Position numbers and translations under genes: made by a program. From Gammaproteobacteria bacterium (GTDB taxonomy: Bacteria; Pseudomonadota; Gammaproteobacteria; DSM-19610): 40,829 nucleotides of DNA. Positions within the stretch are counted from its first letter, which is position 1, and the number at the start of each line of letters is the position of its first letter. Of this stretch, positions 1-8,716 are shown in pieces. The stretch is taken from positions 1 to 40,829 of the forward strand of contig DROT01000153.1 of NCBI GenBank assembly GCA_011321775.1. Direction: 5' to 3'. Under the pieces are notes generated by a model. The model had not been told where the DNA came from and did no database searches. It worked only from the letters and a program-made list of their open reading frames with translations.

Positions 1-26
1 CATCACGTTTAACTGGCTGAACGCCC

Positions 27-54
27 TTGAAAAATCCTGCAGGGCTGATAGAAT
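27..54 (+). promoter_or_regulatory. Promoter of the initiator tRNA gene
   Basis: TTGAAA at 27-32 and TAGAAT at 49-54 form a sigma-70 type promoter with a 16-nt spacer. Transcription should begin near 61, about 8 nt before the mature tRNA 5' end. The GC-rich stretch after the -10 box resembles the discriminator of stringently controlled stable-RNA promoters; that control is inference. Confidence 0.7.
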
Positions 55-68
55 GCGCACCACACTGA

Positions 69-1768
<1,700 letters not shown>

Positions 1769-1772
<4 letters not shown>

Positions 1773-1927
1773 CGGGTGGCGGCGGTCCGTGGCGATGGTC
1801 GATTCTGTTGCCGCGCTTCGGGGGCTGTCAACTTCGAGGCTTCACGCTCGCGGACGGCGACCAGCTCGTCCACCGCGCGACGGGCGAGGAGTTCGATGAG
1901 GCGCATGTGATCGGGGGTAAGCGACAC
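1769..1927 (-). CDS. Small ORF coupled to the integrase (52 aa)
   Basis: This short reading frame fills the gap between the ParB-family gene and the integrase. It begins with GTG two bases after the ParB stop and ends in a TGA that overlaps the integrase ATG (ATGA), a classic coupling arrangement. The product starts MSLTPDHMRLIELLARRAVD and has an amphipathic helix followed by a basic, Arg-rich tail. I recognise no family. Its position beside a serine integrase makes it a candidate recombination directionality factor, or simply a coupling peptide; this is inference only. Confidence 0.55.
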
Positions 1928-1929
1928 GG

Positions 1930-3444
1930 TCAGGCGTCTTCCGTTTCCGGCGCGATGAAGGTTTTCCAGGCCTCGCGCAGCTCGTCCGGCGTCTCCATGC
2001 GGTCGCCGTCCTCCACGATGCGTTCGACGAGTTCGTCGGCGCTCAGCTTGCCGAGGCGGGGACGGTCATCCTCGTCGTACACGCCCATCTCGATGAGCAG
2101 GTCCACCAGCTCGGCCTTGGTGTAGCGCTCGAGGTATTCCGAATCCGGGCGCCAGTCCTCGATGTCGAGCTCGGCGCGAAGGGCGAGGTTGGCGAGGTGC
2201 TCCTTGTCGAGCGCCCGCAGCACGCCGAATGCCGCGGCTGCCTGCAGCTTGCCATCGAACTGCGTCGCGATCAGCGACGGAAAGTCGAAGACGTCTTCTT
2301 CGTCCAGGATGCGCAAGCCGGCCCGTTCGAGTTCCTCGGTCACGGTTTCCCCCAACCGCCAGCGAAAATCCAGGTCGATAGCGGCGAGAACCAGCAGCAT
2401 GATCTGCACACAGGGATGAAGTTCGACGTATCCCTTCAGCTCGGCGCGAAGCCAGTTGGCAATTTCGTATTCGTAGGTGTATCGCTGGCTGGGATGCGGT
2501 TGGCAGGGTGTGTTCCCGTCCGGGATCGAGCCAGAACGATCGTCGGCCGCCTGATTGGCCTTGCGGGTTTCACGGTCACGGTCTTCCTGTTCCTGGCACT
2601 TGCGGTCGTAGCAGGCCTGGTCGAGGCAGAACAGTTCGTGGCGAGAAGCGTCGCCTGCCGAGATGCGCCGCATCTTTCGGCAGCCCGTTTCGATGCATTC
2701 GGCCCGGTAGTCGAATGGCGGGGTCCATGGCACGTTCAGCTTGGCGTGATGTACGTGATAGAGCTTTACGATTTCCGCCTGCAGGCTTCGAACGCCGGGT
2801 CTGAAATCGTCGTCGGCGTAATCATTCTCGAGATCCGCCATGACGGCCTCCGAGGCCATGGCCGTGAGCAGGTGCTTGCCGTGGCCCGTCGAGATTTCCC
2901 CGCGGCGCAGCAGGTCCTGGGCCCATTCCGGCAGCTCGGCCAGGCGCATGATGTTGGAGACGTGCGGTCGCGACATCTCGATGCCGTGGCGCTTGAGGGT
3001 CTCGACCACGTCGGTCACGCTCTTCTGGCCGTGTTCGCTGCGCAGGCGGCGCAGGACGTTGGCCCATTCGATGGGATTGAGGTCGCGGCGCAGGTGGTTC
3101 TCCTTGACCTGGGCCATCATGCGGGCGAGCGGATCGTCGTTGGCGTCGTCGTCGAGCAGGGCGGGGATGGTTGCCTTGCCCGCGGCGAGGGAGGCGCGGT
3201 AGCGGTTCTCGCCGAAGAGGATGATGTAACGCCCTGGCGCACCGGGGTTGGGGCGTACCGTGATGGGTTGTAGCACGCCGCGCGCGCCGATATCCGCGGC
3301 CAGCTCCTGGATGAAGGCCTCGTCGAAGTCCTTGCGCGGCTGGTCCGGGTCGAGGTCGACGATGTCGAGCGGCAGCTCGGTGACGACGCCGGGGTGCATG
3401 TCGATGCCTGGTGGCGTCTTGCTGGCTTTGGCGGTGGCGGTCAT
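1930..3444 (-). CDS. ParB/Spo0J/Noc-family DNA-binding protein
   Basis: A 504-aa protein. Residues about 22-125 form the ParB N-terminal domain, with the nucleotide-binding motifs GENRYRA (78-84) and ENHLRRDLNP (115-124) that in ParB proteins bind CTP. Residues 141-168 are the helix-turn-helix that reads parS. The C-terminal half is not typical: five cysteines (250, 255, 273, 278, 283) could bind zinc, and the tail (about 435-504) is acidic. I chose the ATG at 3444 because AAGGA lies 7 nt upstream; a longer start at 3507 would overlap the previous gene. No ParA is visible, so simple plasmid partition is unlikely. The prophage carries many parS/Noc-like palindromes that this protein might bind. 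Confidence 0.9.
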   Translation of the reverse strand: MTATAKASKTPPGIDMHPGVVTELPLDIVDLDPDQPRKDFDEAFIQELAADIGARGVLQPITVRPNPGAPGRYIILFGENRYRASLAAGKATIPALLDDDANDDPLARMMAQVKENHLRRDLNPIEWANVLRRLRSEHGQKSVTDVVETLKRHGIEMSRPHVSNIMRLAELPEWAQDLLRRGEISTGHGKHLLTAMASEAVMADLENDYADDDFRPGVRSLQAEIVKLYHVHHAKLNVPWTPPFDYRAECIETGCRKMRRISAGDASRHELFCLDQACYDRKCQEQEDRDRETRKANQAADDRSGSIPDGNTPCQPHPSQRYTYEYEIANWLRAELKGYVELHPCVQIMLLVLAAIDLDFRWRLGETVTEELERAGLRILDEEDVFDFPSLIATQFDGKLQAAAAFGVLRALDKEHLANLALRAELDIEDWRPDSEYLERYTKAELVDLLIEMGVYDEDDRPRLGKLSADELVERIVEDGDRMETPDELREAWKTFIAPETEDA

Positions 3445-3457
3445 GGCAGTGTCCTTA

Positions 3458-3685
3458 TCAGATAGCGTTTTCATCGAGCTTGTGATCTCCGCACCAGTCG
3501 GTTTCAAAAACGACTGGATAACCGTTCATGCTTGGCGCATGGCGACGGCATCGACCAATAGGCGCTGTGTTGACCGAATGTTCATCCTTTTCTTTGAGCA
3601 CGAACCACATGCAGGTCGCGCATGACATCTTTTTCGAACGATGCCGCCATGGGTCGTTGTTGGTTAGGCAATCAGAAGCGTTCAT
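3458..3685 (-). CDS. Small cysteine-rich phage protein (75 aa)
   Basis: The product begins MNASDCLTNNDPWRHRSKK, continues with CATCMWF, then GRCRRHAPSMNGYPVV and ends near DWCGDHK. The pattern CxxC, later GxCRR and a DWCG box matches a widespread family of small phage proteins that I know only as hypothetical; four cysteines and a histidine suggest a zinc or iron-sulfur site. The start at 3685 has GAGGAG 7 nt upstream, whereas the longer upstream frame lacks a good start signal. It sits in the leftward early operon just before the ParB-family gene. Confidence 0.75.
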   Translation of the reverse strand: MNASDCLTNNDPWRHRSKKMSCATCMWFVLKEKDEHSVNTAPIGRCRRHAPSMNGYPVVFETDWCGDHKLDENAI

Positions 3686-3753
3686 TTTTATCTCCTCGTT
3701 CTGGTAAATGATTCGAGTGTGCTGGTTGTTCTGTGTGTCTACGTAGTAGACAA

Positions 3754-3957
3754 TCAACAGAGCTCGAGCAGATCGGCCGGGTACGGAAAGCGCTTTCCGG
3801 TCTTCATCCATTGGTGGCAGGCCCATGCCAATTTCTCCGGTTCGATATCGGCAAGGGCTTTCGTATACATTCCAACCATTCGTTCGCTGGGTTCGACGTC
3901 CTGAAAAACACTGGCCAGATCGGCCAGCAATTTAACGATAGATTTTTCATTGCTCAT
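3754..3957 (-). CDS. Small conserved early protein (67 aa)
   Basis: The product begins MSNEKSIVKLLADLASVFQD and ends in KTGKRFPYPADLLELC. The last 45 residues resemble the helical segment of phage helicase-loader-like proteins (a repeated 'RxTGKRFPxPADL' style), but the protein is far too short to be a full loader. GGAG stands 8 nt before the ATG at 3957. It belongs to the leftward early operon between the DUF2303 gene and the cysteine-rich ORF. Function unknown; a replication or recombination accessory is a guess. Confidence 0.65.
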   Translation of the reverse strand: MSNEKSIVKLLADLASVFQDVEPSERMVGMYTKALADIEPEKLAWACHQWMKTGKRFPYPADLLELC

Positions 3958-3989
3958 GCCTGCACTCCGGTTCCTGGGCTCGTGCCAAT

Positions 3990-4808
3990 TCAGATCCGAC
4001 CGTTCAGGAATAGATCGGCCATGACCTTTTCGCGGATGCGTTCGGCGATGCTGTCGACGGCGTCGCGGACGATGTTGTGCGGGCGCACCAGGTCGTACCA
4101 CATCATCACCTTGCCTTCGCGGATGCGGTGGCGGAATCGCGCGACGACCTTGTATGCCGCTTCGCCTTCGAAGACGCGGATGCCGAGCGTGAGTTCCTCG
4201 GGGATTTTCAGCTCGCCCTTGATTCCCGCCTGGCCGTCGAGCTCTTCGCGATACTGGAGCTGGACCTGCCCATCGGCCAGGCGAACACCGCTTTCGAACG
4301 TGACCTTGTTGTTGGCCTTCAGCGTGGTCACGATCTCCAGCATCTCCGCGGCTTTCGGTTTCACGATTTCATCCATGTGCTGCTCGATGAAATAGGCGAA
4401 CCTGATCTGGTCCATGGCCTGGCCGTCGTTCTCGGTCCAGTCGATCCATTCGCGCGTTTTCGTGCATTCGAAGCGCACGACGTGCTCGCACCAGTCGGGT
4501 GTGCCCGGGTTGTGGTAATCGAGCACGCCGACGAATTCCGCATTCTCGGTATCGCAGAACACGACTCCGCCGCCGTCCTGCGGACAGAACACGTTGTAAT
4601 AATCGATGAACGAGTCGGCGTCCTTCACCTCGACACGTTGTTCGATGCGTTGGGGACGATCCATGAATTGCCGTAACGGCACGACCTCGACGGATTCCGT
4701 GGCCAGCACGACGGGCACGCCGTTGACCTCCTGTACCTTTGCCGCGCCAAGCTGTTTGCCGGCCTCGATGGCGGCCTGGGTGTCGGATACGGGGTTGTTG
4801 TTCTCCAT
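3990..4808 (-). CDS. DUF2303 (YfdQ-like) phage protein
   Basis: A 272-aa protein that I recognise as the DUF2303/YfdQ family, common in early operons of temperate phages and in the CPS-53 prophage of E. coli. Diagnostic stretches are the N-terminal AAIEAGKQLGAAKVQ, the central DADSFIDYYNVF and FVGVLDYHNPGTPDWCEH, and the C-terminal RFRHRIREGKVMMWYDLV. The biochemical role is not settled. Its ATG overlaps the stop of the preceding 114-aa gene (TGATG), so the two are translationally coupled and likely work together. Confidence 0.9.
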   Translation of the reverse strand: MENNNPVSDTQAAIEAGKQLGAAKVQEVNGVPVVLATESVEVVPLRQFMDRPQRIEQRVEVKDADSFIDYYNVFCPQDGGGVVFCDTENAEFVGVLDYHNPGTPDWCEHVVRFECTKTREWIDWTENDGQAMDQIRFAYFIEQHMDEIVKPKAAEMLEIVTTLKANNKVTFESGVRLADGQVQLQYREELDGQAGIKGELKIPEELTLGIRVFEGEAAYKVVARFRHRIREGKVMMWYDLVRPHNIVRDAVDSIAERIREKVMADLFLNGRI

Positions 4809-5152
4809 CAGTTTTCCTCCACGGTCTTGAATTCTTCCGGCGTGTCGTCCACGGCGCGCAGATCCAGGTTGCGCTGGCGCGGATCGTCACGCATCAGGTT
4901 TCCGTCCGGCGTGCCGAACATCAGGGTGATCCCGCGCTGGTGCTCCGGAATCTTGGCGGTAATCTTGTCGCGCAGCTCGTACTGGCCATCGCCGATCGGC
5001 TTGACCGTGATTTCCAGTGCCACCTTGGCCTGCTTGCCCGTTTCACGTGCCATGCAGACGGCTTCTGACAGTTTTTCGCTCAGTTCTTCCTGGGTCAGGC
5101 CTTGTCGCAACGTGGCGACGGTGGCGTTCCATAGATCGGGTCGGGTGGTCAT
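4808..5152 (-). CDS. DUF2303 partner protein (114 aa)
   Basis: The product begins MTTRPDLWNATVATLRQGLT and contains ALEITVKPIGDGQYELRDKI and a C-terminal half that reads like a beta-rich domain ending in an acidic tail. I do not recognise a named family with certainty. Genes of this size and character often precede yfdQ in phage operons, and here the stop overlaps the DUF2303 start. The ATG at 5152 has AAGGAG 7 nt upstream, so I prefer it to the in-frame ATG at 5179. Confidence 0.8.
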   Translation of the reverse strand: MTTRPDLWNATVATLRQGLTQEELSEKLSEAVCMARETGKQAKVALEITVKPIGDGQYELRDKITAKIPEHQRGITLMFGTPDGNLMRDDPRQRNLDLRAVDDTPEEFKTVEEN

Positions 5153-5172
5153 GGGGTTCTCCTTGGGTTGGT

Positions 5173-5418
5173 TCACCATTCGATGAGGCGGTATTTCACG
5201 CCGATCGTGTTCAGTCCCTGGTCACGCTGTTCGGTGGAGGACTGGTGGGAAAGAAAGAAGGTGACGTCGCGGACGCGATAGCCGGCCTCGACCTGGCCGA
5301 TGGGGTTGTTCCACTGCTCGACGCCGTCGGGGCGCTGGAGGCGCACGTCGTCGGTGGGCAGGTGGAGGCCGATGCCGATGTCCACGTAGAAGATGCCGGC
5401 GAGGAGAAGGGGGCTCAT
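5173..5418 (-). CDS. Small beta-barrel-like envelope protein (81 aa)
   Basis: Begins MSPLLLAGIFYVDIGIGLHL and ends LNTIGVKYRLIEW. The alternation of hydrophobic and polar residues, the NPIGQVEAGYRV strand, the FLSHQSSTEQRDQGLN turn and the terminal aromatic residue resemble small outer-membrane-barrel-like proteins that recur in phages. The signal sequence is very short or absent, so the cell location is uncertain. Its start overlaps the stop of the csrA gene (ATGA), meaning it is translated with the phage CsrA. Confidence 0.65.
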   Translation of the reverse strand: MSPLLLAGIFYVDIGIGLHLPTDDVRLQRPDGVEQWNNPIGQVEAGYRVRDVTFFLSHQSSTEQRDQGLNTIGVKYRLIEW

Positions 5419-5594
5419 GCTTCGGCCTCCTGCTGGCGGATCCGGCGGTAGATCTCGTCGCGGTGGACGGGGATGTCGCGCGGGGCCTCGATGCCGAGGC
5501 GGACGGTGCCGTCCTCGCGCACGGCCAGCACGGTGACGGTGATCCCGTGGCCGATCATCACGGCCTGGCCGGCCTTACGTCCGAGCACGAGCAT
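5415..5594 (-). CDS. csrA: Phage-encoded CsrA/RsmA-type RNA-binding regulator
   Basis: A 59-aa protein beginning MLVLGRKAGQAVMIGHGITV, followed by VRLGIEAPRDIPVHRDEIYR, which follows the CsrA fold strand for strand. CsrA dimers bind GGA motifs near ribosome-binding sites and change translation and mRNA decay. The key residues are kept: Leu4 and Arg6 in strand 1, and the VHRDEIY segment with Arg45 (Arg44 in E. coli CsrA); position 7 is Lys instead of Arg. GGAGG lies 6 nt before the ATG, inside the end of the upstream ORF. The targets could be host carbon-storage and motility mRNAs or phage mRNAs; this cannot be read from the window. Confidence 0.93.
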   Translation of the reverse strand: MLVLGRKAGQAVMIGHGITVTVLAVREDGTVRLGIEAPRDIPVHRDEIYRRIRQQEAEA

Positions 5595-5940
5595 GGCGCA
5601 CCTCCTCGTCGGCCCGCTGGAGCAGGCGAACGTTCTGGCGGTAGATCCAGACGGAACGCAGGAAGTCGGCTTCCTGTATGACGCTCCCGCGCCAGGGCGG
5701 CGCGGCCAGTTCCAGGGCGTCGATGAAGCCGCCCAGCCAGCCGTCGAAGGTGTCGGCGGCGATGTACAGCCTGTTCGTCAGGCCTTCGCGTGCGTAGCCG
5801 TCGCAGCGCCGGCAGACCTCGCGCCAGCAGGAGTAGAGGTGCTCGCGGGCGTTCCGTTCGCGGCGCAGGGCCTCGCTGGCGGCCGGGTCCAACGGTTTCC
5901 CGGGAAACAGTCGGGCGGGTCCGGTGGCGGGTTCGATCAT
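5575..5940 (-). CDS. Early hypothetical protein (121 aa)
   Basis: Begins MIEPATGPARLFPGKPLDPA, then a mostly helical body (REHLYSCWREVCRRCDGYAR, LYIAADTFDGWLGGFIDALE). I do not recognise it. AAGGAGGA 7 nt before the ATG at 5940 supports this start; the longer upstream open frame has shadow-like Pro/Arg composition. It overlaps the stop of the membrane ORF upstream and the csrA start downstream. Residues 12-15 (FPGK) are encoded by a perfect GTTTCCCGGGAAAC palindrome, which suggests the coding sequence there is shaped by a DNA site. Confidence 0.75.
   Translation of the reverse strand: MIEPATGPARLFPGKPLDPAASEALRRERNAREHLYSCWREVCRRCDGYAREGLTNRLYIAADTFDGWLGGFIDALELAAPPWRGSVIQEADFLRSVWIYRQNVRLLQRADEEVRHARART
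5895..5908. promoter_or_regulatory. parS/Noc-like palindrome, site 1 (perfect)
   Basis: GTTTCCCGGGAAAC, a perfect 14-bp palindrome inside the 121-aa ORF, where it is read in the FPGK frame. Confidence 0.7.
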
Positions 5941-6095
5941 GGGGATTCCTCCTTGTGCGGGTCGGTTTCCGGGCCCTGCGGCCAGGGCTCGTCGTCCAGG
6001 CGGTTGATGCCGCTCATGACCACCAGGGCGACGACGAGGCCGAGCAGGCCGGCGAGGCCGGCCAGCAGCCACAGGGCGATGGACAGGGCGTCCAC
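5937..6095 (-). CDS. Small single-span membrane protein (52 aa)
   Basis: Starts at GTG: MDALSIALWLLAGLAGLLGL continues into VVALVVMSGINRLDDEPWPQ and ends GPETDPHKEESP. Residues about 4-27 form one strong transmembrane helix with a polar C-terminal tail. The stop overlaps the ATG of the 121-aa ORF (ATGA), and the AAGGAGGA ribosome site of that ORF is encoded by the last codons here. Small membrane proteins in phage early operons may alter host division or block superinfection; no specific function can be assigned. Confidence 0.7.
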   Translation of the reverse strand: MDALSIALWLLAGLAGLLGLVVALVVMSGINRLDDEPWPQGPETDPHKEESP

Positions 6096-6098
6096 GGC

Positions 6099-6269
6099 TC
6101 AGGCCCGGACGAGCTCGAGCGGGAAGGTGCGCTTGACGCCGTCGGCCAGGCCGCGCAGGTACTGCTCGCGGCGGTACAGGTAGCGGCCGTAGCGGGCGGC
6201 GTTGCGGTAGTCGTTTACGCGCTCGCGGTGCTGGCGGATGACCAGGCCGGTGAGTGGGTTGATGGACAT
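6099..6269 (-). CDS. First gene of the leftward early operon (56 aa)
   Basis: Begins MSINPLTGLVIRQHRERVND and continues YRNAARYGRYLYRREQYLRG, a basic, Tyr/Arg-rich helical protein. AAGGAGG is placed 7 nt before the ATG. I do not recognise a family; the high basic content would suit nucleic-acid binding. As the first gene after the leftward promoter it holds the place of early leftward phage genes such as N or kil, but sequence similarity to those is not visible. Confidence 0.7.
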   Translation of the reverse strand: MSINPLTGLVIRQHRERVNDYRNAARYGRYLYRREQYLRGLADGVKRTFPLELVRA

Positions 6270-6303
6270 GATGGGGACCTCCTTGCGCTGAATCAGTACT
6301 GCA

Positions 6304-6332
6304 AAAATATATCACAGATATACGACAGTCAA
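6304..6332 (-). promoter_or_regulatory. Leftward early promoter (PL-like)
   Basis: On the minus strand TTGACT (6332-6327) is followed by TATTTT at a 17-nt spacing (6309-6304); TATATT at 15 nt is an alternative -10. The promoter is covered by two operator-like palindromes and stands about 35 nt before the first leftward gene. Confidence 0.65.
6308..6322. promoter_or_regulatory. Repressor operator at PL, site 1
   Basis: TATATC-ACA-GATATA is a perfect palindrome with a 3-nt centre. It overlaps the -10 region of PL and is nearly identical (15 of 16 bases with its leading A) to the operator at 12386-12400 beside the repressor gene. Confidence 0.7.
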
Positions 6333-6345
6333 TACCGGTGATATA
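6331..6345. promoter_or_regulatory. Repressor operator at PL, site 2 (degenerate)
   Basis: AATACC-GGT-GATATA keeps one full half-site (GATATA) and four of six bases in the other. It overlaps the -35 box of PL and lies 23 bp from site 1, about two helical turns. Confidence 0.5.
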
Positions 6346-6580
6346 TTTTTTCGGAGGTCGTTGGTGGTGGGGGAGGGGGATATGCAAAGAGGGATAGAGC
6401 CATCACGACGTGATTGGGCTATACTCGCTGCACTTATAAAGTGATACTCATATTCCGGTTTTTTGCTGGATAACTTCGCCAAAACAACAATCTAATTAAA
6501 GGGCGAAGGGAGGCGGGCCGATAATACCCATGGTCCGTAAAGACAGAGGATGTCAACGGGTATCCGTTAGAGGAGGAGCC
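6346..6580. promoter_or_regulatory. Intergenic control region before the accessory block
   Basis: The gap between the leftward operon and the rightward accessory genes is 311 nt (6270-6580). Besides the PL operators it contains the palindrome ATCACG-A-CGTGAT (6402-6414) just upstream of a TATACT box (6420-6425). This looks like an autoregulated rightward promoter, although no convincing -35 box is present. I see no gene here. Confidence 0.4.
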
Positions 6581-7081
6581 ATGAACTGCAATCCCGCTGT
6601 TCTCGGCGATAGAATCCGCACATATTCCGAGGCGGTGGAAGCCGTCACCCACCTGGATATTCTCCGTGCCGTCGATATGACCGTGGACAATCTGGTCCGC
6701 GAACAGAGGATGCTGCGCGGCTATCTCCGCTTGGCGGAAGACGCGCTCGATTTCGTGCATTCCTGTGATGCCGACATGGCATTGGACGACGATGACGATA
6801 CTGCCGTGAAGCTACTCGAGGGTGCTGAGGGCGATATCGCGGCAATGCATGCTGATTTCGAGCGCCGGATGCAGGCTGCCCTGGATGACGATCGCCTTAA
6901 TGGTGATCACGAGGAAGCCGTGGTGAACGAATATCGGGAAACCCTCGATCTCCTCGAGCGCATGCACGCCATGACGACGAAATTACGCTGGGCAATCATG
7001 GAGCACGATGCCGATGTCGACGAGGTGACCGGTGAATTCGACAATGCAGAGGATCTCATTGCCCATCTGCGCCGTGCATGA
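6581..7081 (+). CDS. Acidic helical protein, possible partner of the RelE-like toxin (166 aa)
   Basis: Begins MNCNPAVLGDRIRTYSEAVE, includes a run of Asp (ALDDDDDTAVKLLEGAEGD) and is strongly acidic and helical. GAGGAGG lies 5 nt before the ATG. Its stop directly abuts the start of a RelE/ParE-like toxin gene (TGAATG), the usual layout of an antitoxin-toxin pair. At 166 aa and with no visible DNA-binding domain it is larger than most RelB/ParD antitoxins, so the antitoxin role is inference from position and charge. Confidence 0.7.
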   Translation: MNCNPAVLGDRIRTYSEAVEAVTHLDILRAVDMTVDNLVREQRMLRGYLRLAEDALDFVHSCDADMALDDDDDTAVKLLEGAEGDIAAMHADFERRMQAALDDDRLNGDHEEAVVNEYRETLDLLERMHAMTTKLRWAIMEHDADVDEVTGEFDNAEDLIAHLRRA

Positions 7082-7387
7082 ATGGACAGGCCTGTGGCAG
7101 GTGGTATCCGGATAACGCGAGTAAGAACGACAAAGCGTTTCGAAAAGGATTACAAAAAGCTGCCCGACGTTATCAAGGACCAAGTCGACATTTGCTTGCG
7201 CCTGTTACTGGATGATCCGATGCCTGGGCGACTAAGATTCGAGAAATTGAATGGTTACCGAAATCCCAACATCTACAGTATCCATGTGACCCGAAATCAC
7301 AGTCACAAGCTGACGTTGGAAATCGAAGATAATGTTGCCACACTGCGAAGGGTGGGAACGCACAAGACAATCGACAGGAGCCCGTAA
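7082..7387 (+). CDS. RelE/ParE-superfamily toxin
   Basis: A 101-aa protein of RelE/ParE type, with the N-terminal helical segment TTKRFEKDYKKLPDVIKDQV, the LRFEKLNGYRNPNIYSIHVT strand region and the closing VATLRRVGTHKTIDR. Family members either cut mRNA on the ribosome (RelE) or poison gyrase (ParE); this sequence is closer to the YafQ-like mRNA interferase type, judging by the 'G-x-H' ending, but the choice is not certain. It is translated immediately after the acidic ORF. A carried toxin of this kind can stabilise the prophage or act in defence. Confidence 0.75.
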   Translation: MDRPVAGGIRITRVRTTKRFEKDYKKLPDVIKDQVDICLRLLLDDPMPGRLRFEKLNGYRNPNIYSIHVTRNHSHKLTLEIEDNVATLRRVGTHKTIDRSP

Positions 7388-7399
7388 GGCGTCGCGAAA

Positions 7400-8287
7400 A
7401 TGTCGATGAATCAGCCAGAGAAAAAATCGGATCAGCTACTCAAGCGTCTTGGGGTCATGATGCGACTCCCGCATGTCAGCGAATTCGAGATGGCCATGGT
7501 CGAGCGCGAAGTTCGGTCGTTAATGCCAATAGACCCGTTTGGAGCGAATCTGGCATTGTCCATCATCGCTTCAATCAAAGCGAATGTGCAGGACATGCGA
7601 AAATACCATCAGCGGGCGAGGGCATTAGGCATTGGTAGCGACATTGTCGTTGCCGATGCCAATTATATCGTAACACTGCTGAATACGGGACTGTATGCGG
7701 AAGCGCTGGAATATGCCAAGAGTCTTTTTGAAATCGCTCCAGATAACCTCGATTTCCTCGATCTCTATATAGAATCCGCATTCCGTTCATTGCGTCTCGA
7801 ACTGGCAAAGTCACTGGTAGATGAAAGGGCCAGACGTGTGCCAAAAGCGTTATCTGAGGCCAATAGTGTCAAAGAGATACAGGCATCATACAATTTTTCA
7901 TCAATGGAAGATGACATCGCAATGGAACAAATGAGTATTCCGAAAATACAATCGCCAGATATATACAAGATTATTGAATTGGCGGCTGAGCATGCAAGAA
8001 GGATGGGGTTGGATGATGACAAGTTGTTTGCCGTCTACAAAGCCATTGAGCCTATTTTTCGAGAAGGAGGGATCCGTATCAGCAAGTGCAAGATGGCTGT
8101 TGCTACTTATGATGATGAAGCTTGGCTGGATGTGATTTATCATACAGACCGTTCTCCTGAGAAGGCTGCAGAACTCAATGCAGAGGCGGCAGACCGCATT
8201 GCACGAAAAGCGGATGCAGATGCCATGATGTTCGCCGTTGTCCGCTTTACCTGCGATCCGGAACTCTATGCCAATTCTGCCGCGTGA
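7400..8287 (+). CDS. Helical-repeat protein paired with a HEPN gene (295 aa)
   Basis: Begins MSMNQPEKKSDQLLKRLGVM. Residues about 90-145 (YIVTLLNTGLYAEALEYAKS, FEIAPDNLDFLDLYIESAFR) look like tetratricopeptide-type helical pairs. The C-terminal region (YDDEAWLDVIYHTDRSPEKA) appears compact and may be a separate domain. I know no family name. It overlaps the downstream HEPN gene by 20 nt, which implies coupled translation and a shared job, for example as antitoxin or sensor of the HEPN protein. The base composition is AT-richer than in the virion genes. Confidence 0.75.
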   Translation: MSMNQPEKKSDQLLKRLGVMMRLPHVSEFEMAMVEREVRSLMPIDPFGANLALSIIASIKANVQDMRKYHQRARALGIGSDIVVADANYIVTLLNTGLYAEALEYAKSLFEIAPDNLDFLDLYIESAFRSLRLELAKSLVDERARRVPKALSEANSVKEIQASYNFSSMEDDIAMEQMSIPKIQSPDIYKIIELAAEHARRMGLDDDKLFAVYKAIEPIFREGGIRISKCKMAVATYDDEAWLDVIYHTDRSPEKAAELNAEAADRIARKADADAMMFAVVRFTCDPELYANSAA

Positions 8288-8636
8288 CCTGCTTGAATGC
8301 GCAACTGCGCTAATTAAAGAAAACGGCGAAACATTCCAACGCGCGGCTGTGAGCCGAGCTTATTATGCTTGTTACCATGCGGCTCTACCCGTAGCAGAAC
8401 GCCTTGCGCCTGTTGATGTCAATGGTGGGCTGCACAAGAAACTCTACGAGACCTTTATCAAGGAACGAGAATTAAGCTACAAGTCAGTTGGCTATATGCT
8501 CAGGCAGAGCCACAGCGATCGGATTCGTGCCGATTATCATCTTCAAGAAGAGATCGGAAGGCGTGATGCAGAAACGGTAATTTATACCGCAATCAAAATT
8601 CTGAACAAGATCGATTCGTTGGATAGAGATTTATAA
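8268..8636 (+). CDS. HEPN-domain protein (possible RNase toxin)
   Basis: A 122-aa protein starting MPILPRDLLECATALIKENG. It contains SRAYYACYHAAL (29-40), the hallmark second helix of HEPN domains, with Arg30 and His37 fitting the R-x4-6-H active motif of HEPN ribonucleases. SDRIRADYHLQEEIGRRDAE then matches the C-terminal helix pair. HEPN proteins are common toxins in toxin-antitoxin and abortive-infection systems. I used the internal ATG at 8268 because the frame upstream lies inside the preceding gene. The overlap with the helical-repeat gene suggests a two-component module. Confidence 0.75.
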   Translation: MPILPRDLLECATALIKENGETFQRAAVSRAYYACYHAALPVAERLAPVDVNGGLHKKLYETFIKERELSYKSVGYMLRQSHSDRIRADYHLQEEIGRRDAETVIYTAIKILNKIDSLDRDL

Positions 8637-8716
8637 AAATAATTTATGAGATAACGAGGTAGATATTGTTATCATCTCGCACGGGTCGTGGATATTTGAA
8701 TCCACTAAGGTGCAAC

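Noticed and set aside
3990..4101. Longer form of the 67-aa ORF reaching into the DUF2303 gene
   Set aside because: The extension reads as an Arg-rich shadow of DUF2303, while the ATG at 3957 has a ribosome site.
5040..5053. GTTTCACGTG followed by CCAT, a half parS-like sequence
   Set aside because: Only the left half and centre match the ParB site. It is one occurrence inside the 114-aa coding region, so chance is enough.
5575..6387. 270-aa version of the ORF upstream of csrA
   Set aside because: The extra N-terminal half overlaps two well-supported small genes and PL, and has no ribosome site. The 121-aa form starting at 5940 has an excellent one.
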